In this document: positions 8,140 to 16,833 of the stretch, one piece after another | Numbering within the stretch: position 1 is the first letter of the stretch | How the letters are laid out: each line of letters opens with the position of its first letter | Origin: Rhodanobacter ginsengisoli | GTDB lineage: Bacteria > Pseudomonadota > Gammaproteobacteria > Xanthomonadales > Rhodanobacteraceae | Assembly: GCF_042657065.1 (NCBI RefSeq) | Contig: NZ_JBHSNF010000001.1 | Span: forward strand, 992,001 to 1,056,000 | DNA length: 64,000 nt | Direction: 5' to 3' | Notes under the pieces: generated by a model | The model's input: only the letters and a program-made list of their open reading frames with translations | What the model was told of the DNA's origin: nothing | Database searches by the model: none | Program-made: the position numbers and the translations under genes

Positions 8140-9393
8140 ATGACGACGCAGAAAGGCTCTGCGGGGGCGAGCGCCATGATTCGACGAGTAACCGCATTTC
8201 TTGCGCCGGCGCCGGATTCGCTGGTCGCGTCGAGTATCCGCCGGGGCAAGTCGCCCTGGACCGATGCGGTGCACCTGCTTTGGTCGGCCTGGCTGTTCGT
8301 CACTCCCATCTGGAGTGGCGATGGCTGGAGCGCCCGCTGGCTGGTCTTCACGCTGGCCAGCTACCCGGTATTCCTGCTGCTCTACTACAAGAGCGTGGTG
8401 GCGCCACGGGCCACGGCGCGCAGCTACGCGCTGGCGATGGTCCTGCTGAGCATCGCGCTGGTTTCCTGGTATCCCAGCGGCCTGACCTATTTCGTCTATG
8501 GCTGCGTGATGCTGCGCGTGTGCCGCATGTCCTTTCGCGCCTACCTGGCGTGGCTGGTCGCGCTCAACGCCGCCCTGCTGCTGGAGACCTGGCTGCTGCA
8601 CTATTCATGGCAGGCGGTATTCTCGATCCCGCTGACCTCGTTCATCGTCGGCATCGTGATCAATGCCGAGCGCACCAGCGAGGAGAAGGATGCGCAACTG
8701 CAACTTTCCCACGACGAGGTGCGACGCTTGGCGGCCACCGCCGAGCGTGAACGGATCGGCCGCGACCTGCACGACCTGCTCGGTCATACGCTGTCGCTGA
8801 TCACGCTGAAGCTGGAGCTCTCCCGCAGGCTGTTCGACCGCGATCTCGAAGCGGCCCGGCGCGAGGTCGGGGAGGCCGAGAAAGTGGCGCGTCACGCATT
8901 GGCCGAAGTGCGCAGTGCCGTGAGCGGCATTCGCGCCAGCGATCTGGCGGCCGAGCTGGCCGCTGCCAGGCTGATGCTGGAGTCTTCGGGCGTGTCGCTT
9001 CAATCCGGTCATCCGCCGGACGATCTGCCGAAGCCGGTGGAGTGCGGCTTGTCACTGGTGCTGCGCGAGGCCGTCACGAATATTGCCCGCCATGCCCAGG
9101 CGAGCATGGCCACCATCGAACTGCAGCGTGAGCATGCCAGCGTGCGCATGGACATCAGCGACAACGGTCGCGGCGGGATTCACTCGGAGGGCAATGGCAT
9201 GAGCGGGATGCGCGAGCGGGTGCGGGCGTTGGGCGGCAGCCTGACGGTGGAGTCGCCGCGAGGCGGTGGTACGCGATTGCGGGTGGTGGCGCCCATCCCG
9301 GTCCTGCGGCTGGTGCAGGCGACCCCGTCACCTGGCGAGGCGGCGCATGTCGCGCAGCAGTCCAGGCCAGGCTCCGGGCACTCCGCCGCATGA
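8140..9393 (+). CDS. membrane sensor histidine kinase, NarL/DesK type
   Basis: Sensor kinase of 417 residues. Four or five transmembrane helices lie between about 45 and 175 with no large periplasmic domain, so it probably senses a membrane or intramembrane signal. A HisKA_3 domain follows, with the phospho-accepting His211 in GRDLHDLLGHT. The HATPase_c domain has an N-box in LREAVTNIARHAQ and the G-box DNGRGG. It ends in a short Pro-rich tail. The start at 8140 lies 6 nt after the permease stop; an internal ATG at 8176 is an alternative. Placement directly behind an ABC exporter suggests that it controls or senses that exporter, as in LiaRS, DesKR and LnrJK systems. Confidence 0.9.
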   Translation: MTTQKGSAGASAMIRRVTAFLAPAPDSLVASSIRRGKSPWTDAVHLLWSAWLFVTPIWSGDGWSARWLVFTLASYPVFLLLYYKSVVAPRATARSYALAMVLLSIALVSWYPSGLTYFVYGCVMLRVCRMSFRAYLAWLVALNAALLLETWLLHYSWQAVFSIPLTSFIVGIVINAERTSEEKDAQLQLSHDEVRRLAATAERERIGRDLHDLLGHTLSLITLKLELSRRLFDRDLEAARREVGEAEKVARHALAEVRSAVSGIRASDLAAELAAARLMLESSGVSLQSGHPPDDLPKPVECGLSLVLREAVTNIARHAQASMATIELQREHASVRMDISDNGRGGIHSEGNGMSGMRERVRALGGSLTVESPRGGGTRLRVVAPIPVLRLVQATPSPGEAAHVAQQSRPGSGHSAA

Positions 9394-9992
9394 TTCGCGT
9401 CTTGCTGGCCGAGGACCAGGCGATGGTGCGCGGTGCGCTGTCGGCGCTGCTGGGCATGGAATCCGATATCGAGGTGCTTGGCTCGGCTGCGGATGGCGAA
9501 GCGGCGTGGCGCGAGCTGCAACGACTGAAGCCCGATGTGCTGGTCACCGACATCGAGATGCCCGGACTGACCGGACTGGAGCTGGCACAGCGCATCCAGC
9601 GCCAGCAGTTGTCGATCAAGGTAGTCATCGTCACCACGTTTGCGCGGCCCGGGTTCCTGCGTCGTGCGCTGGACGCCGGTGTGTCGGGTTATCTGCTGAA
9701 GGACGCGCCCGCCGAGAACCTCGCCGAGGCGCTGCGCACTGTGCATCGCGGCGGCCGCGCGATCGACCCCGAACTGGCGCTGGAAGCCTGGTCCGAAGCC
9801 GATCCGCTGAACGATCGCGAACGCCAGGTCTTGCGATTGGCTGGTGAGGGCCAGTCGGCCGGCGACATCGCGGTGCACCTGAATCTGTCGCATGGCACGG
9901 TGCGCAATTACCTCTCCGAGGCCATCGGCAAGCTCGGCGTCGGCAATCGCATCGAGGCCTACCGGCTGGCGCGGCAGAAGGGCTGGCTGTAG
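9390..9992 (+). CDS. LuxR/NarL-family response regulator
   Basis: Cognate regulator of the preceding kinase, with a 4-nt ATGA overlap. There are 200 residues. The receiver domain has an acidic pocket (Glu8, Asp9), phosphorylation site Asp54 in VTDIEMPG and the conserved Lys in YLLKDAP. The C-terminal LuxR helix-turn-helix is LNDRERQVLRLAGEG...LSHGTVRNYLSEAI. Such proteins dimerise on phosphorylation and act on the promoter of their own exporter operon, which is a reasonable expectation here but not shown. Confidence 0.94.
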   Translation: MIRVLLAEDQAMVRGALSALLGMESDIEVLGSAADGEAAWRELQRLKPDVLVTDIEMPGLTGLELAQRIQRQQLSIKVVIVTTFARPGFLRRALDAGVSGYLLKDAPAENLAEALRTVHRGGRAIDPELALEAWSEADPLNDRERQVLRLAGEGQSAGDIAVHLNLSHGTVRNYLSEAIGKLGVGNRIEAYRLARQKGWL

Positions 9993-10025
9993 ATACCCGC
10001 GCAACCCGCGGCCTGCTGCGGGATA

Positions 10026-11093
10026 ATGCGCGGCTACCGCCCGCTGGCCGAGTTTCCCTTGAAGAAGTCCGATTTCGATTTTGAATTGCCGCCCGAGCTG
10101 ATCGCGCAGGCGCCGCTGCCGGAGCGTTCGGCCAGTCGCATGCTGTTGCTGGACGTGGCGGGGCGCTCGTTGCAGGACCGCATGTTCCGCGAGTTGCCGG
10201 ACTTCCTGCGGCCCGGCGACCTGCTGGTGTTCAACGATACCCGCGTGCTGCCGGCGCGTCTGCATGGACGCAAGGAAAGCGGCGGTGCGGTCGAGATCCT
10301 GATCGAGCGGGTCACCGGTGCGCATGAGGCCACCGTGCAGCTGGGTGTCAGCAAGAAGCCGAAGGAAGGCGGCCGGATCGAGCTGGCCGATGGCAGCCAT
10401 GCGGTGGTGCTGGGGCGTGACGAGGGCTTTTTCCGGCTGCATTTCGAGGCGCCCGAGCCGCTGGAGAAACTGCTGCTGAAGCTGGGCGAGATGCCGCTGC
10501 CGCCCTATATCGAGAGGCGTGCCGACGCCAGCGACATGGAGCGCTACCAGACCGTGTTCGCGCGCGAGCCCGGTGCGGTCGCCGCGCCCACGGCCGGGCT
10601 GCACTTCGACGAGGCGATGCTGGACGAGTTGCGCCGGCGCGGCATCGAGTTCGGCTACGTCACCCTGCATGTCGGCGCCGGGACCTTCCAGCCGGTGCGT
10701 GCGGATGACCTCAAGGATCATCAGATGCATCGCGAGTGGCTCAACGTCGGTGCGCATCTGATCGGCCAGATCCGCCGCACCCGCGCGAACGGGGGCCGTG
10801 TGATCGCGGTCGGCACGACCGTGGTGCGGGCGCTGGAGAGCGCCAGCAAGGACGGCGTGCTGCACCCGTTCGCCGGCGAAACGCAGATCTTCATCTTTCC
10901 CGGTTACCGCTTCAGCAGCATCGACGGTCTGCTGACCAATTTCCATCTGCCGCAGTCGACCCTGCTGATGCTGGTATCGGCGCTGGCCGGGCGCGAGACC
11001 ATCCTGGATGCATACCGCCATGCGGTCGAACAGGGTTACCGGTTTTTCTCGTACGGCGATGCGATGCTGATCCTGCCGGGCCAGGGGTCGTAG
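10026..11093 (+). CDS. queA: S-adenosylmethionine:tRNA ribosyltransferase-isomerase
   Basis: Transfers and isomerises the ribosyl group of SAM onto preQ1 in tRNA, giving epoxyqueuosine. There are 355 residues from the ATG at 10026. Family landmarks are KKSDFDFELPPELIAQ at the start, LVFNDTRVLPARL, PAAPTAGLHFD-like residues around 185, VGAGTFQPV, and TNFHLPQSTLLMLVSAL near the end. Most relatives begin at or just before the KKSDF segment, so a TTG at 10059 is a possible alternative start. Tgt, the preceding step of the pathway, is encoded immediately downstream. Confidence 0.96.
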   Translation: MRGYRPLAEFPLKKSDFDFELPPELIAQAPLPERSASRMLLLDVAGRSLQDRMFRELPDFLRPGDLLVFNDTRVLPARLHGRKESGGAVEILIERVTGAHEATVQLGVSKKPKEGGRIELADGSHAVVLGRDEGFFRLHFEAPEPLEKLLLKLGEMPLPPYIERRADASDMERYQTVFAREPGAVAAPTAGLHFDEAMLDELRRRGIEFGYVTLHVGAGTFQPVRADDLKDHQMHREWLNVGAHLIGQIRRTRANGGRVIAVGTTVVRALESASKDGVLHPFAGETQIFIFPGYRFSSIDGLLTNFHLPQSTLLMLVSALAGRETILDAYRHAVEQGYRFFSYGDAMLILPGQGS

Positions 11094-11149
11094 TGACTTC
11101 TCGCGTGTGAAAAGTGACTCCGACCCCTTGCGGGCTCGATAATGGGCGA

Positions 11150-12277
11150 ATGACTGCCATGAAATTCGACCTGAGCGCCACCGACGGCCCCGCGCGCCGC
11201 GGCCGGCTCACCTTCGCCCGCGGCACGGTGGAGACGCCGGCATTCATGCCGGTGGGCACCTACGGTTCGGTCAAGGCGATGACCCCGCGCGACGTCACCG
11301 AGACCGGCGCCGAGATCATCCTGGGCAACACCTTCCACCTGTTCCTGCGCCCGGGTCTGGAAATCGTCGAGAAGTTCGACGGGCTGCACAAGTTCATCGG
11401 CTGGGACAAACCCATCCTCACCGATTCCGGCGGTTTCCAGGTGTTCTCGCTGGCGCACAAGCGCAAGATCACCGAAGAGGGGGTGACGTTCGCCTCGCCG
11501 GTGGACGGCTCCAAGGTGTTCCTGTCGCCCGAGGTGTCGATGCAGATCCAGACGACGCTGGACTCGGACATCGCGATGATCTTCGACGAATGCACCCCGT
11601 ATCCGGCGACCGAGAAGGTCGCCGCGGACTCGATGGAGCTGTCGTTGCGCTGGGCGGAACGTTCGCGCCGGGCGTTCGATGCGCTGGGCAATCCGAATGC
11701 GTTGTTCGGGATCGTGCAGGGCAGCGTGTACGAGAACCTCCGGCGGCGTTCGGCCGAAGGCCTGGTGAACATCGGTTTCGACGGCTATGCCGTCGGCGGT
11801 CTGGCGGTCGGCGAGCCGGAGGCCGAGCGCAACCACGCGCTGGATTTCACCGTACCGCTGCTGCCGCGGGACAAGCCGCGTTACCTGATGGGCGTGGGCC
11901 GGCCGGAGGACATCGTGGAAGCGGTGCTTCGCGGCATCGACATGTTCGACTGCGTGATGCCGACCCGCAACGCGCGCAACGGTTTCCTGTTCACCGCCGA
12001 GGGCACGTTGCGCATCCGCAACGCGAAGTTCGCCGGGGATACCCGCGTGATCGAGCCCGGCTGCGACTGCCATGCCTGCAGCGGCGGCTTCAGTCGTGCC
12101 TACCTGCGCCACCTCGATCGCTGCAACGAGATTCTCGGCAGCCAGCTCGCCACCATGCACAACCTGCGTTATTACCAGCGCCTGATGGCCGGCCTGCGCG
12201 ACGCGATCGCCGGTGGCACGCTGGATGTGTTCGTCGGCGAGTTCCGTGCGCAACGGCAAGGGGCGTCGGTGGTCTGA
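11150..12277 (+). CDS. tgt: tRNA-guanine transglycosylase
   Basis: Exchanges guanine-34 for preQ1 in GUN-anticodon tRNAs, the step before QueA. From the ATG at 11150 it has 375 residues, the normal length; the in-frame GTG at 11114 would add residues unlike the family. Visible motifs include the substrate pocket DSGGFQVFSLA, the GIVQGS loop, VGGLAVGE, the second catalytic Asp in DCVMPTR, and the zinc site C-D-C-H-A-C followed by a His about 25 residues later. It sits 56 nt after queA in the conserved order queA-tgt-yajC-secDF. Confidence 0.97.
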   Translation: MTAMKFDLSATDGPARRGRLTFARGTVETPAFMPVGTYGSVKAMTPRDVTETGAEIILGNTFHLFLRPGLEIVEKFDGLHKFIGWDKPILTDSGGFQVFSLAHKRKITEEGVTFASPVDGSKVFLSPEVSMQIQTTLDSDIAMIFDECTPYPATEKVAADSMELSLRWAERSRRAFDALGNPNALFGIVQGSVYENLRRRSAEGLVNIGFDGYAVGGLAVGEPEAERNHALDFTVPLLPRDKPRYLMGVGRPEDIVEAVLRGIDMFDCVMPTRNARNGFLFTAEGTLRIRNAKFAGDTRVIEPGCDCHACSGGFSRAYLRHLDRCNEILGSQLATMHNLRYYQRLMAGLRDAIAGGTLDVFVGEFRAQRQGASVV

Positions 12278-12474
12278 CGGGTGCGGCTCGGTGGGCCGGC
12301 CTGCAGCATGGCCTGCCGGACGGCCTTGCAACCGGCTGCCGCTGCCCTCAGTAATCCCCTGGTCGGGGATCGGCTACGCCGTGCACGTGCCGGGGGGGCG
12401 TGGCATAATCGAGAATCTTTTATCGGGTGTTCAGCAAAAATGGCTGGATACACCACAACTTGCGAGACAAACTG

Positions 12475-12807
12475 ATGAGTCTTCCGATCTCCGCCGTGAT
12501 CGCCCAGGCCGCTGCCCCGCAGCCCGCCGGTGGTGGCATGTACACGATCATGATGATGGTGGGACTGTTCGTCCTGATGTATTTCATGATGATCCGCCCG
12601 CAGATGAAGCGTCAGAAAGAGCATCGTGCCCTGGTCGCCGGTCTGGCCAAGGGCGACGAAGTGGTCACCAATGGCGGCATCGCCGGACGGGTGGAGGAAG
12701 TGGGCGAAACCTTCATCACGATCGAGATCGCGGCCAACGTGAAGGTGAAGCTGCAGAAGGGCGCGGTGCAGCAGGTCTTGCCCAAGGGCTCGCTGAAGTC
12801 CGTTTGA
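12475..12807 (+). CDS. yajC: Sec translocon accessory subunit YajC
   Basis: Small inner-membrane subunit of the SecDF-YajC complex that assists Sec export. There are 110 residues from the ATG at 12475; an upstream in-frame ATG at 12427 adds unrelated residues. One transmembrane helix (about 23-43) is followed by the diagnostic RPQMKRQKEH and by MxxGLAKGDEVVTNGGIAGRV. It is transcribed with secD and secF. A possible -10 box CATAAT lies at 12404-12409 upstream, with no convincing -35. Confidence 0.96.
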   Translation: MSLPISAVIAQAAAPQPAGGGMYTIMMMVGLFVLMYFMMIRPQMKRQKEHRALVAGLAKGDEVVTNGGIAGRVEEVGETFITIEIAANVKVKLQKGAVQQVLPKGSLKSV

Positions 12808-12919
12808 TGGCGGTGGGGATATCCCGCCCGGCAGTTGGCGGCGGCGGTTTTCCACGCGACTATTTCTCGATTATTGCTAACGCCGCGGCCCGTTGCCGCG
12901 GCTTTGACGGGTTCATGGC

Positions 12920-14803
12920 ATGAGTGATTTTCCCCGCTGGAAGTACGCGCTGGTCGCACTGGTGATGTTGTTCGGCTTGCTTTACGCGCTGCCGAATGCC
13001 TTCCCCCCGGTGCCTGCCGTGCAGGTCACGGCCAATCGAGGCGCCGCACCGATCGACCAGGCGATACAGCAGAAGGTGTCCCAGGCGCTCACCCAGCAGC
13101 ATATTGCGTTCGGCAAGGTCATCGTCGAGGGCGATCATCTGCTGACCACATTTGCGGACTCCGACGTGCAGAAGAGTGGCCTGGACGCGATCAAGTCGCT
13201 GCTGGGCGACGGCTATACGGTCGCGTTCAAGCTGCAGTCGGTGGTGCCTGGCTGGCTGCGTGCGATCGGCGCGCGATCGATGCCGCTGGGTCTCGATCTG
13301 CAGGGTGGCGTGCACTTCCTGATGCAGGTCGACGAGAACGACGCGATCGACAAGCAGGAAAGCAGTTATGCGGATGACATCCGCAGCCTGCTGCGCGACA
13401 AGAACATCCGTTACGAATCCGTGGCGCGCAACACCGTCCGCGGTCAGGGCATCACGGTGATCCTGCGCTCGGAAGCCGATCGCACGACTGCGTCCGATGC
13501 GATCGCCAACGAATATACCGACCTCAACGTGTCCAACGGTCCCAGCACGGGTGACCGGTTTGCATTGAATGTCGTGATCAAGCCTGAAAAGCTGCGCGAA
13601 CTGACGCGCAGCGCGATCACCCAGAACCTGGGCACACTGCGCAACCGCATCAATGCATTGGGCGTGTCCGAGCCGCTGATCCAGCAGCAGGGCGACAGCC
13701 GCATCGTGGTCGAGCTGGCCGGTGTGCAGGATCCGACCGAGGCGAAGAAACTGATCGGTGCCGTGGCCACCCTGCAATACCGCCCCGGCATCGGCGATCC
13801 CGGCGACGCCCAGGCCACCGAAGCCGCGCGTACCGGGAATATCCCGCCCGACGCGAATCTCTACTACATGCGTGACAGCCATCGGCCGGTACTGGTCAGC
13901 AAACAGATCATCGTGACCGGCAACCAGCTGGTGGACGCCTCCTCGGGTATCGATCAGCAGAGCGGCACGCCCAAGGTGGACGTCACCCTGAACGCCGCCG
14001 GCGCCAGGAAGATGGGCGACTTCACCAACGCGAATGTCGGCAAGCCGATGGCGGTGGTGTATGTCGAGCAGGTCTACGAGACCAAGGTGGTCGACGGCAA
14101 GGAAGTGCGCGTTCCCAAGGTCACCGAAACGGTGATCAATGACGCCCATATCGCCAGCCCGTTCAGTCGGCAGTTCCAGACCACCGGCCTGGGCAGCCCG
14201 AAGGAAGCCTCCGACCTGGCCCTGCTGCTCAAGAGTGGTGCGCTGGCCGCGCCGATGGACATCGTCGAGGAAGGCGTGATCGGCGCCAGCCTGGGACAGG
14301 ACAACATCAGCAAGGGCTTCAAGGCGGTGCTGCTGGGCCTGGCGCTGGTGCTGCTGGCGGCAGCGATCTACTACAAGCTGTTCGGCCTGGTCGCCGACAT
14401 CGCGCTGTTCTTCAACCTGGTGATCCTGGTGGCGGTGATGTCGCTGATCGGCGTCACCCTGACCATGCCCGGGGTGGCCGGTATCGTGCTGACCCTGGGC
14501 ATGGCGATCGACGCCAACGTACTGATCTGCGAACGCGTGCGTGAGGAACTGCGCAACGGCTCGACCCCGCACGCCTCGATCCGCGCCGGCTACGAGAAGG
14601 CCTGGTCGACCATCCTGGACGCCAACGTGACCCACCTGATCGCCGCGCTGGCACTGACCACGATGGGTACCGGCGCGATCAAGGGCTTCGGTGTGACGTT
14701 GATGATCGGCATCCTGACTTCGCTGTTCACCTCGGTGACCCTGACCCACGCGTTCACCGCGTTGATCCACGGCCACCGCAAGCTCAAGACCCTTTCGGTG
14801 TAA
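12920..14803 (+). CDS. secD: protein translocase subunit SecD
   Basis: Inner-membrane subunit that uses the proton gradient to complete Sec-dependent export. There are 627 residues, close to the usual 615. One N-terminal helix is followed by a large periplasmic P1 region containing LGLDLQGGVHFLMQVD. The C-terminal half has five helices with the conserved GMAIDANVLICERVREE segment, whose Asp belongs to the proton path. The N-terminal pattern SDFPRWKYALVALVM is typical. secF starts 14 nt downstream. Confidence 0.97.
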   Translation: MSDFPRWKYALVALVMLFGLLYALPNAFPPVPAVQVTANRGAAPIDQAIQQKVSQALTQQHIAFGKVIVEGDHLLTTFADSDVQKSGLDAIKSLLGDGYTVAFKLQSVVPGWLRAIGARSMPLGLDLQGGVHFLMQVDENDAIDKQESSYADDIRSLLRDKNIRYESVARNTVRGQGITVILRSEADRTTASDAIANEYTDLNVSNGPSTGDRFALNVVIKPEKLRELTRSAITQNLGTLRNRINALGVSEPLIQQQGDSRIVVELAGVQDPTEAKKLIGAVATLQYRPGIGDPGDAQATEAARTGNIPPDANLYYMRDSHRPVLVSKQIIVTGNQLVDASSGIDQQSGTPKVDVTLNAAGARKMGDFTNANVGKPMAVVYVEQVYETKVVDGKEVRVPKVTETVINDAHIASPFSRQFQTTGLGSPKEASDLALLLKSGALAAPMDIVEEGVIGASLGQDNISKGFKAVLLGLALVLLAAAIYYKLFGLVADIALFFNLVILVAVMSLIGVTLTMPGVAGIVLTLGMAIDANVLICERVREELRNGSTPHASIRAGYEKAWSTILDANVTHLIAALALTTMGTGAIKGFGVTLMIGILTSLFTSVTLTHAFTALIHGHRKLKTLSV

Positions 14804-14817
14804 GGGCGGGAATCACG

Positions 14818-15780
14818 ATGGAAATCTTCAATCACAACAGCAATATCCCGTTCCTGGGCATGCGCAAGTACAGCATCGCCATCGCCATCTTCCTGATGGT
14901 TGCCTCGATCGCGCTGATCGCCGTCAAGGGTCTGAACTACGGGCTGGACTTCACCGGTGGCGTTTCGATGAAGGTCGATTACAGCAAATCGGTGGCGATT
15001 TCCGATGTGCGTGATGCGCTGGCCAAGGGTGGGTTCGATCGTGCCCTGGTGCAGAGCCTCGGCGGCACCCGCGAGGTGTCGATCCGGCTGCAGCCCAAGG
15101 ACGATCCCGCGGCGATGTCGGCCGCCGGCAAGGTCAACCTCGACCGCATCGCCGCCGACGTGACCAAGGCGCTGCAGGTGGCCCGCCCCGACGCCAAGCT
15201 GAAGAGCCGCGACTACGTCACCGCCGAAGTCGGTGCCGAGCTGAAGAGCGACGGTACCGTGGCGGCCGTGTTCGTGATCCTCGGCATCATGGCCTACCTG
15301 TGGATCCGCTTCGAGCGGCGCTTTGCGATCGCCGCGGTGGCCACCGAGGTTCACGATGTGCTGGTGACGCTGGGCATCCTGGCACTGGTGCAGCGCGAGT
15401 TCGACATGACCGTGCTGGCGTCGGTGCTGGCGGTGATCGGTTACTCGATCAACGACAAGGTGGTGGTATTCGACCGCATCCGCGAGTTGTTCCGCCTGGC
15501 GCGCAAGGCCGAGCCCGAGGAGATCCTCAACCGCTCGATCAACAACACGCTGTCGCGAACCATCATCACCTCGCTGTTCACCAGCATCACCATGGGCGCG
15601 CTGTTCTTCTTCGGCGGTACCGCGGTGCACGGTTTCGCGGTCACCATGTTGATCGGCATCCTGGTCGGCACGCTGTCGTCCATCTTCGTCGCCAGCCCGA
15701 TCCTGCTGTGGCTGGGCGTGTCGAAGAAGGACCTGATGCCGGTGACCCGCGACAATCCGGAGCTGGCGCGTCGTCCGTAA
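14818..15780 (+). CDS. secF: protein translocase subunit SecF
   Basis: Partner of SecD in the inner membrane, 320 residues. It contains the LNYGLDFTGGVSMKV motif after the first helix and a six-helix RND-like core. The conserved segments are GYSINDKVVVFDRIRE and NNTLSRTIITSLFT. It ends shortly before a strong intrinsic terminator, closing the yajC-secD-secF unit. Confidence 0.97.
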   Translation: MEIFNHNSNIPFLGMRKYSIAIAIFLMVASIALIAVKGLNYGLDFTGGVSMKVDYSKSVAISDVRDALAKGGFDRALVQSLGGTREVSIRLQPKDDPAAMSAAGKVNLDRIAADVTKALQVARPDAKLKSRDYVTAEVGAELKSDGTVAAVFVILGIMAYLWIRFERRFAIAAVATEVHDVLVTLGILALVQREFDMTVLASVLAVIGYSINDKVVVFDRIRELFRLARKAEPEEILNRSINNTLSRTIITSLFTSITMGALFFFGGTAVHGFAVTMLIGILVGTLSSIFVASPILLWLGVSKKDLMPVTRDNPELARRP

Positions 15781-15804
15781 GCGGTCGGCTTTTGCGATCC
15801 CACG

Positions 15805-15836
15805 AAAGGCCCGGCATTGCCGGGCCTTTTGTTTTT
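15805..15836 (+). terminator. intrinsic terminator after secF
   Basis: GC-rich stem AAAGGCCCGGC / GCCGGGCCTTT with a 4-nt loop, followed by a T-rich tail (TTGTTTTT). It lies 25 nt after the secF stop. Textbook intrinsic terminator. Confidence 0.92.
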
Positions 15837-15898
15837 CGCCGTGCCGCGAAGCCACTGGATCGACTGCCTTCGATAGCGACCGGATGCCCCGAACCGGC

Positions 15899-15925
15899 TA
15901 AATATTTCCCGGTCACGGTCGATAG
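15899..15925 (+). promoter_or_regulatory. sigma-28 (FliA)-type promoter of motAB
   Basis: TAAA at 15899-15902 is followed by exactly 15 nt and then GTCGATAG at 15918-15925. The FliA consensus is TAAA-N15-GCCGATAA, so the match is 10 of 12 with exact spacing. It lies about 40 nt upstream of motA. A flagellar motor operon is the expected target of this sigma factor. Confidence 0.65.
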
Positions 15926-15963
15926 CCGTCAGGAGGGATATTCGATCCCGCGATGGAATTCGC

Positions 15964-16833
15964 ATGCTTGTCGTAGTGGGTACCCTGATTGTCCTCATCA
16001 GCGTTCTGGGCGGCTATCTGCTCTCGCATGGTCAGCTGCTGGCGTTGTGGCAGCCGTATGAGCTGCTGATCATCGGCGGCGGCGCGGCCGGTGCGTTCCT
16101 GACCGCCAATCCGGCGAAGATCGTCAAGGCGGCTTTCCAGGACATGCTGGGCCTGCTGAAGGGGCCGGCGTATCGTCGCCAGGACTATGTCGACCTGCTA
16201 TCGCTGCTGTATGACATCTTCAGCGTGATGCGCAAGGAGGGACTGCTGGGGCTGGAGTCGCACATCGAGGAGCCGGCCACCAGCGAGGTCTTCTCTGCTT
16301 ATCCGCGGCTGCTGGCCGAGCAGAACCTGATCGAGTTCATCACCGATTGCCTGCGCCTGATCGTGGGCGGCAGCATGAACCCGCACGAGCTGGAACAACT
16401 GCTCGAAGTGGAGCTGGAAACCCATCAGCATGAAGCCGAGGCGCCGGCGATGGCGGTCATGAAGTCGGCCGACGCGCTGCCCGGCTTCGGCATCGTGGCC
16501 GCCGTGCTCGGCATCGTGACCACCATGTCGCAGCTCGGTGGCGACACCTCGAAGATCGGCGAGCACATCGCCGGCGCACTGGTGGGCACGTTCCTCGGCA
16601 TCCTGCTTTGCTATGGCTTCGCCGGGCCGCTGGCTTCGGCGATGGAAAACAAGGTGCACGAGGACGGCAAGGCGTACGAATGCGTCAAGGTGGCGCTGAT
16701 GGCCAACCTGCGCGGCTACAACCCGATGGTGGCGGTGGAGTTTGCGCGCAAGTCGCTGGCCGGGCATGCGCGGCCAAGCTTCCTCGACCTGGAGGGGCAT
16801 CTGAAGGGCGACCGCAGCGGAGCCGGTGCGTGA
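15964..16833 (+). CDS. motA: flagellar motor stator protein MotA
   Basis: Inner-membrane stator subunit that couples proton flow to flagellar rotation. There are 289 residues. It starts MLVVVGTLIVLISVLGGYL, as in enteric MotA, supporting the ATG at 15964. AGGAGG lies about 27 nt upstream, too far to serve this start directly. Helices lie near 5-22, 35-52, 172-190 and 205-225; the cytoplasmic loop carries the charged stretch that contacts FliG. The conserved prolines near helix 3 are in ALPGFGIVAAVLGIV. Its length and N-terminus favour MotA over the shorter MotC paralogues. Confidence 0.9.
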   Translation: MLVVVGTLIVLISVLGGYLLSHGQLLALWQPYELLIIGGGAAGAFLTANPAKIVKAAFQDMLGLLKGPAYRRQDYVDLLSLLYDIFSVMRKEGLLGLESHIEEPATSEVFSAYPRLLAEQNLIEFITDCLRLIVGGSMNPHELEQLLEVELETHQHEAEAPAMAVMKSADALPGFGIVAAVLGIVTTMSQLGGDTSKIGEHIAGALVGTFLGILLCYGFAGPLASAMENKVHEDGKAYECVKVALMANLRGYNPMVAVEFARKSLAGHARPSFLDLEGHLKGDRSGAGA

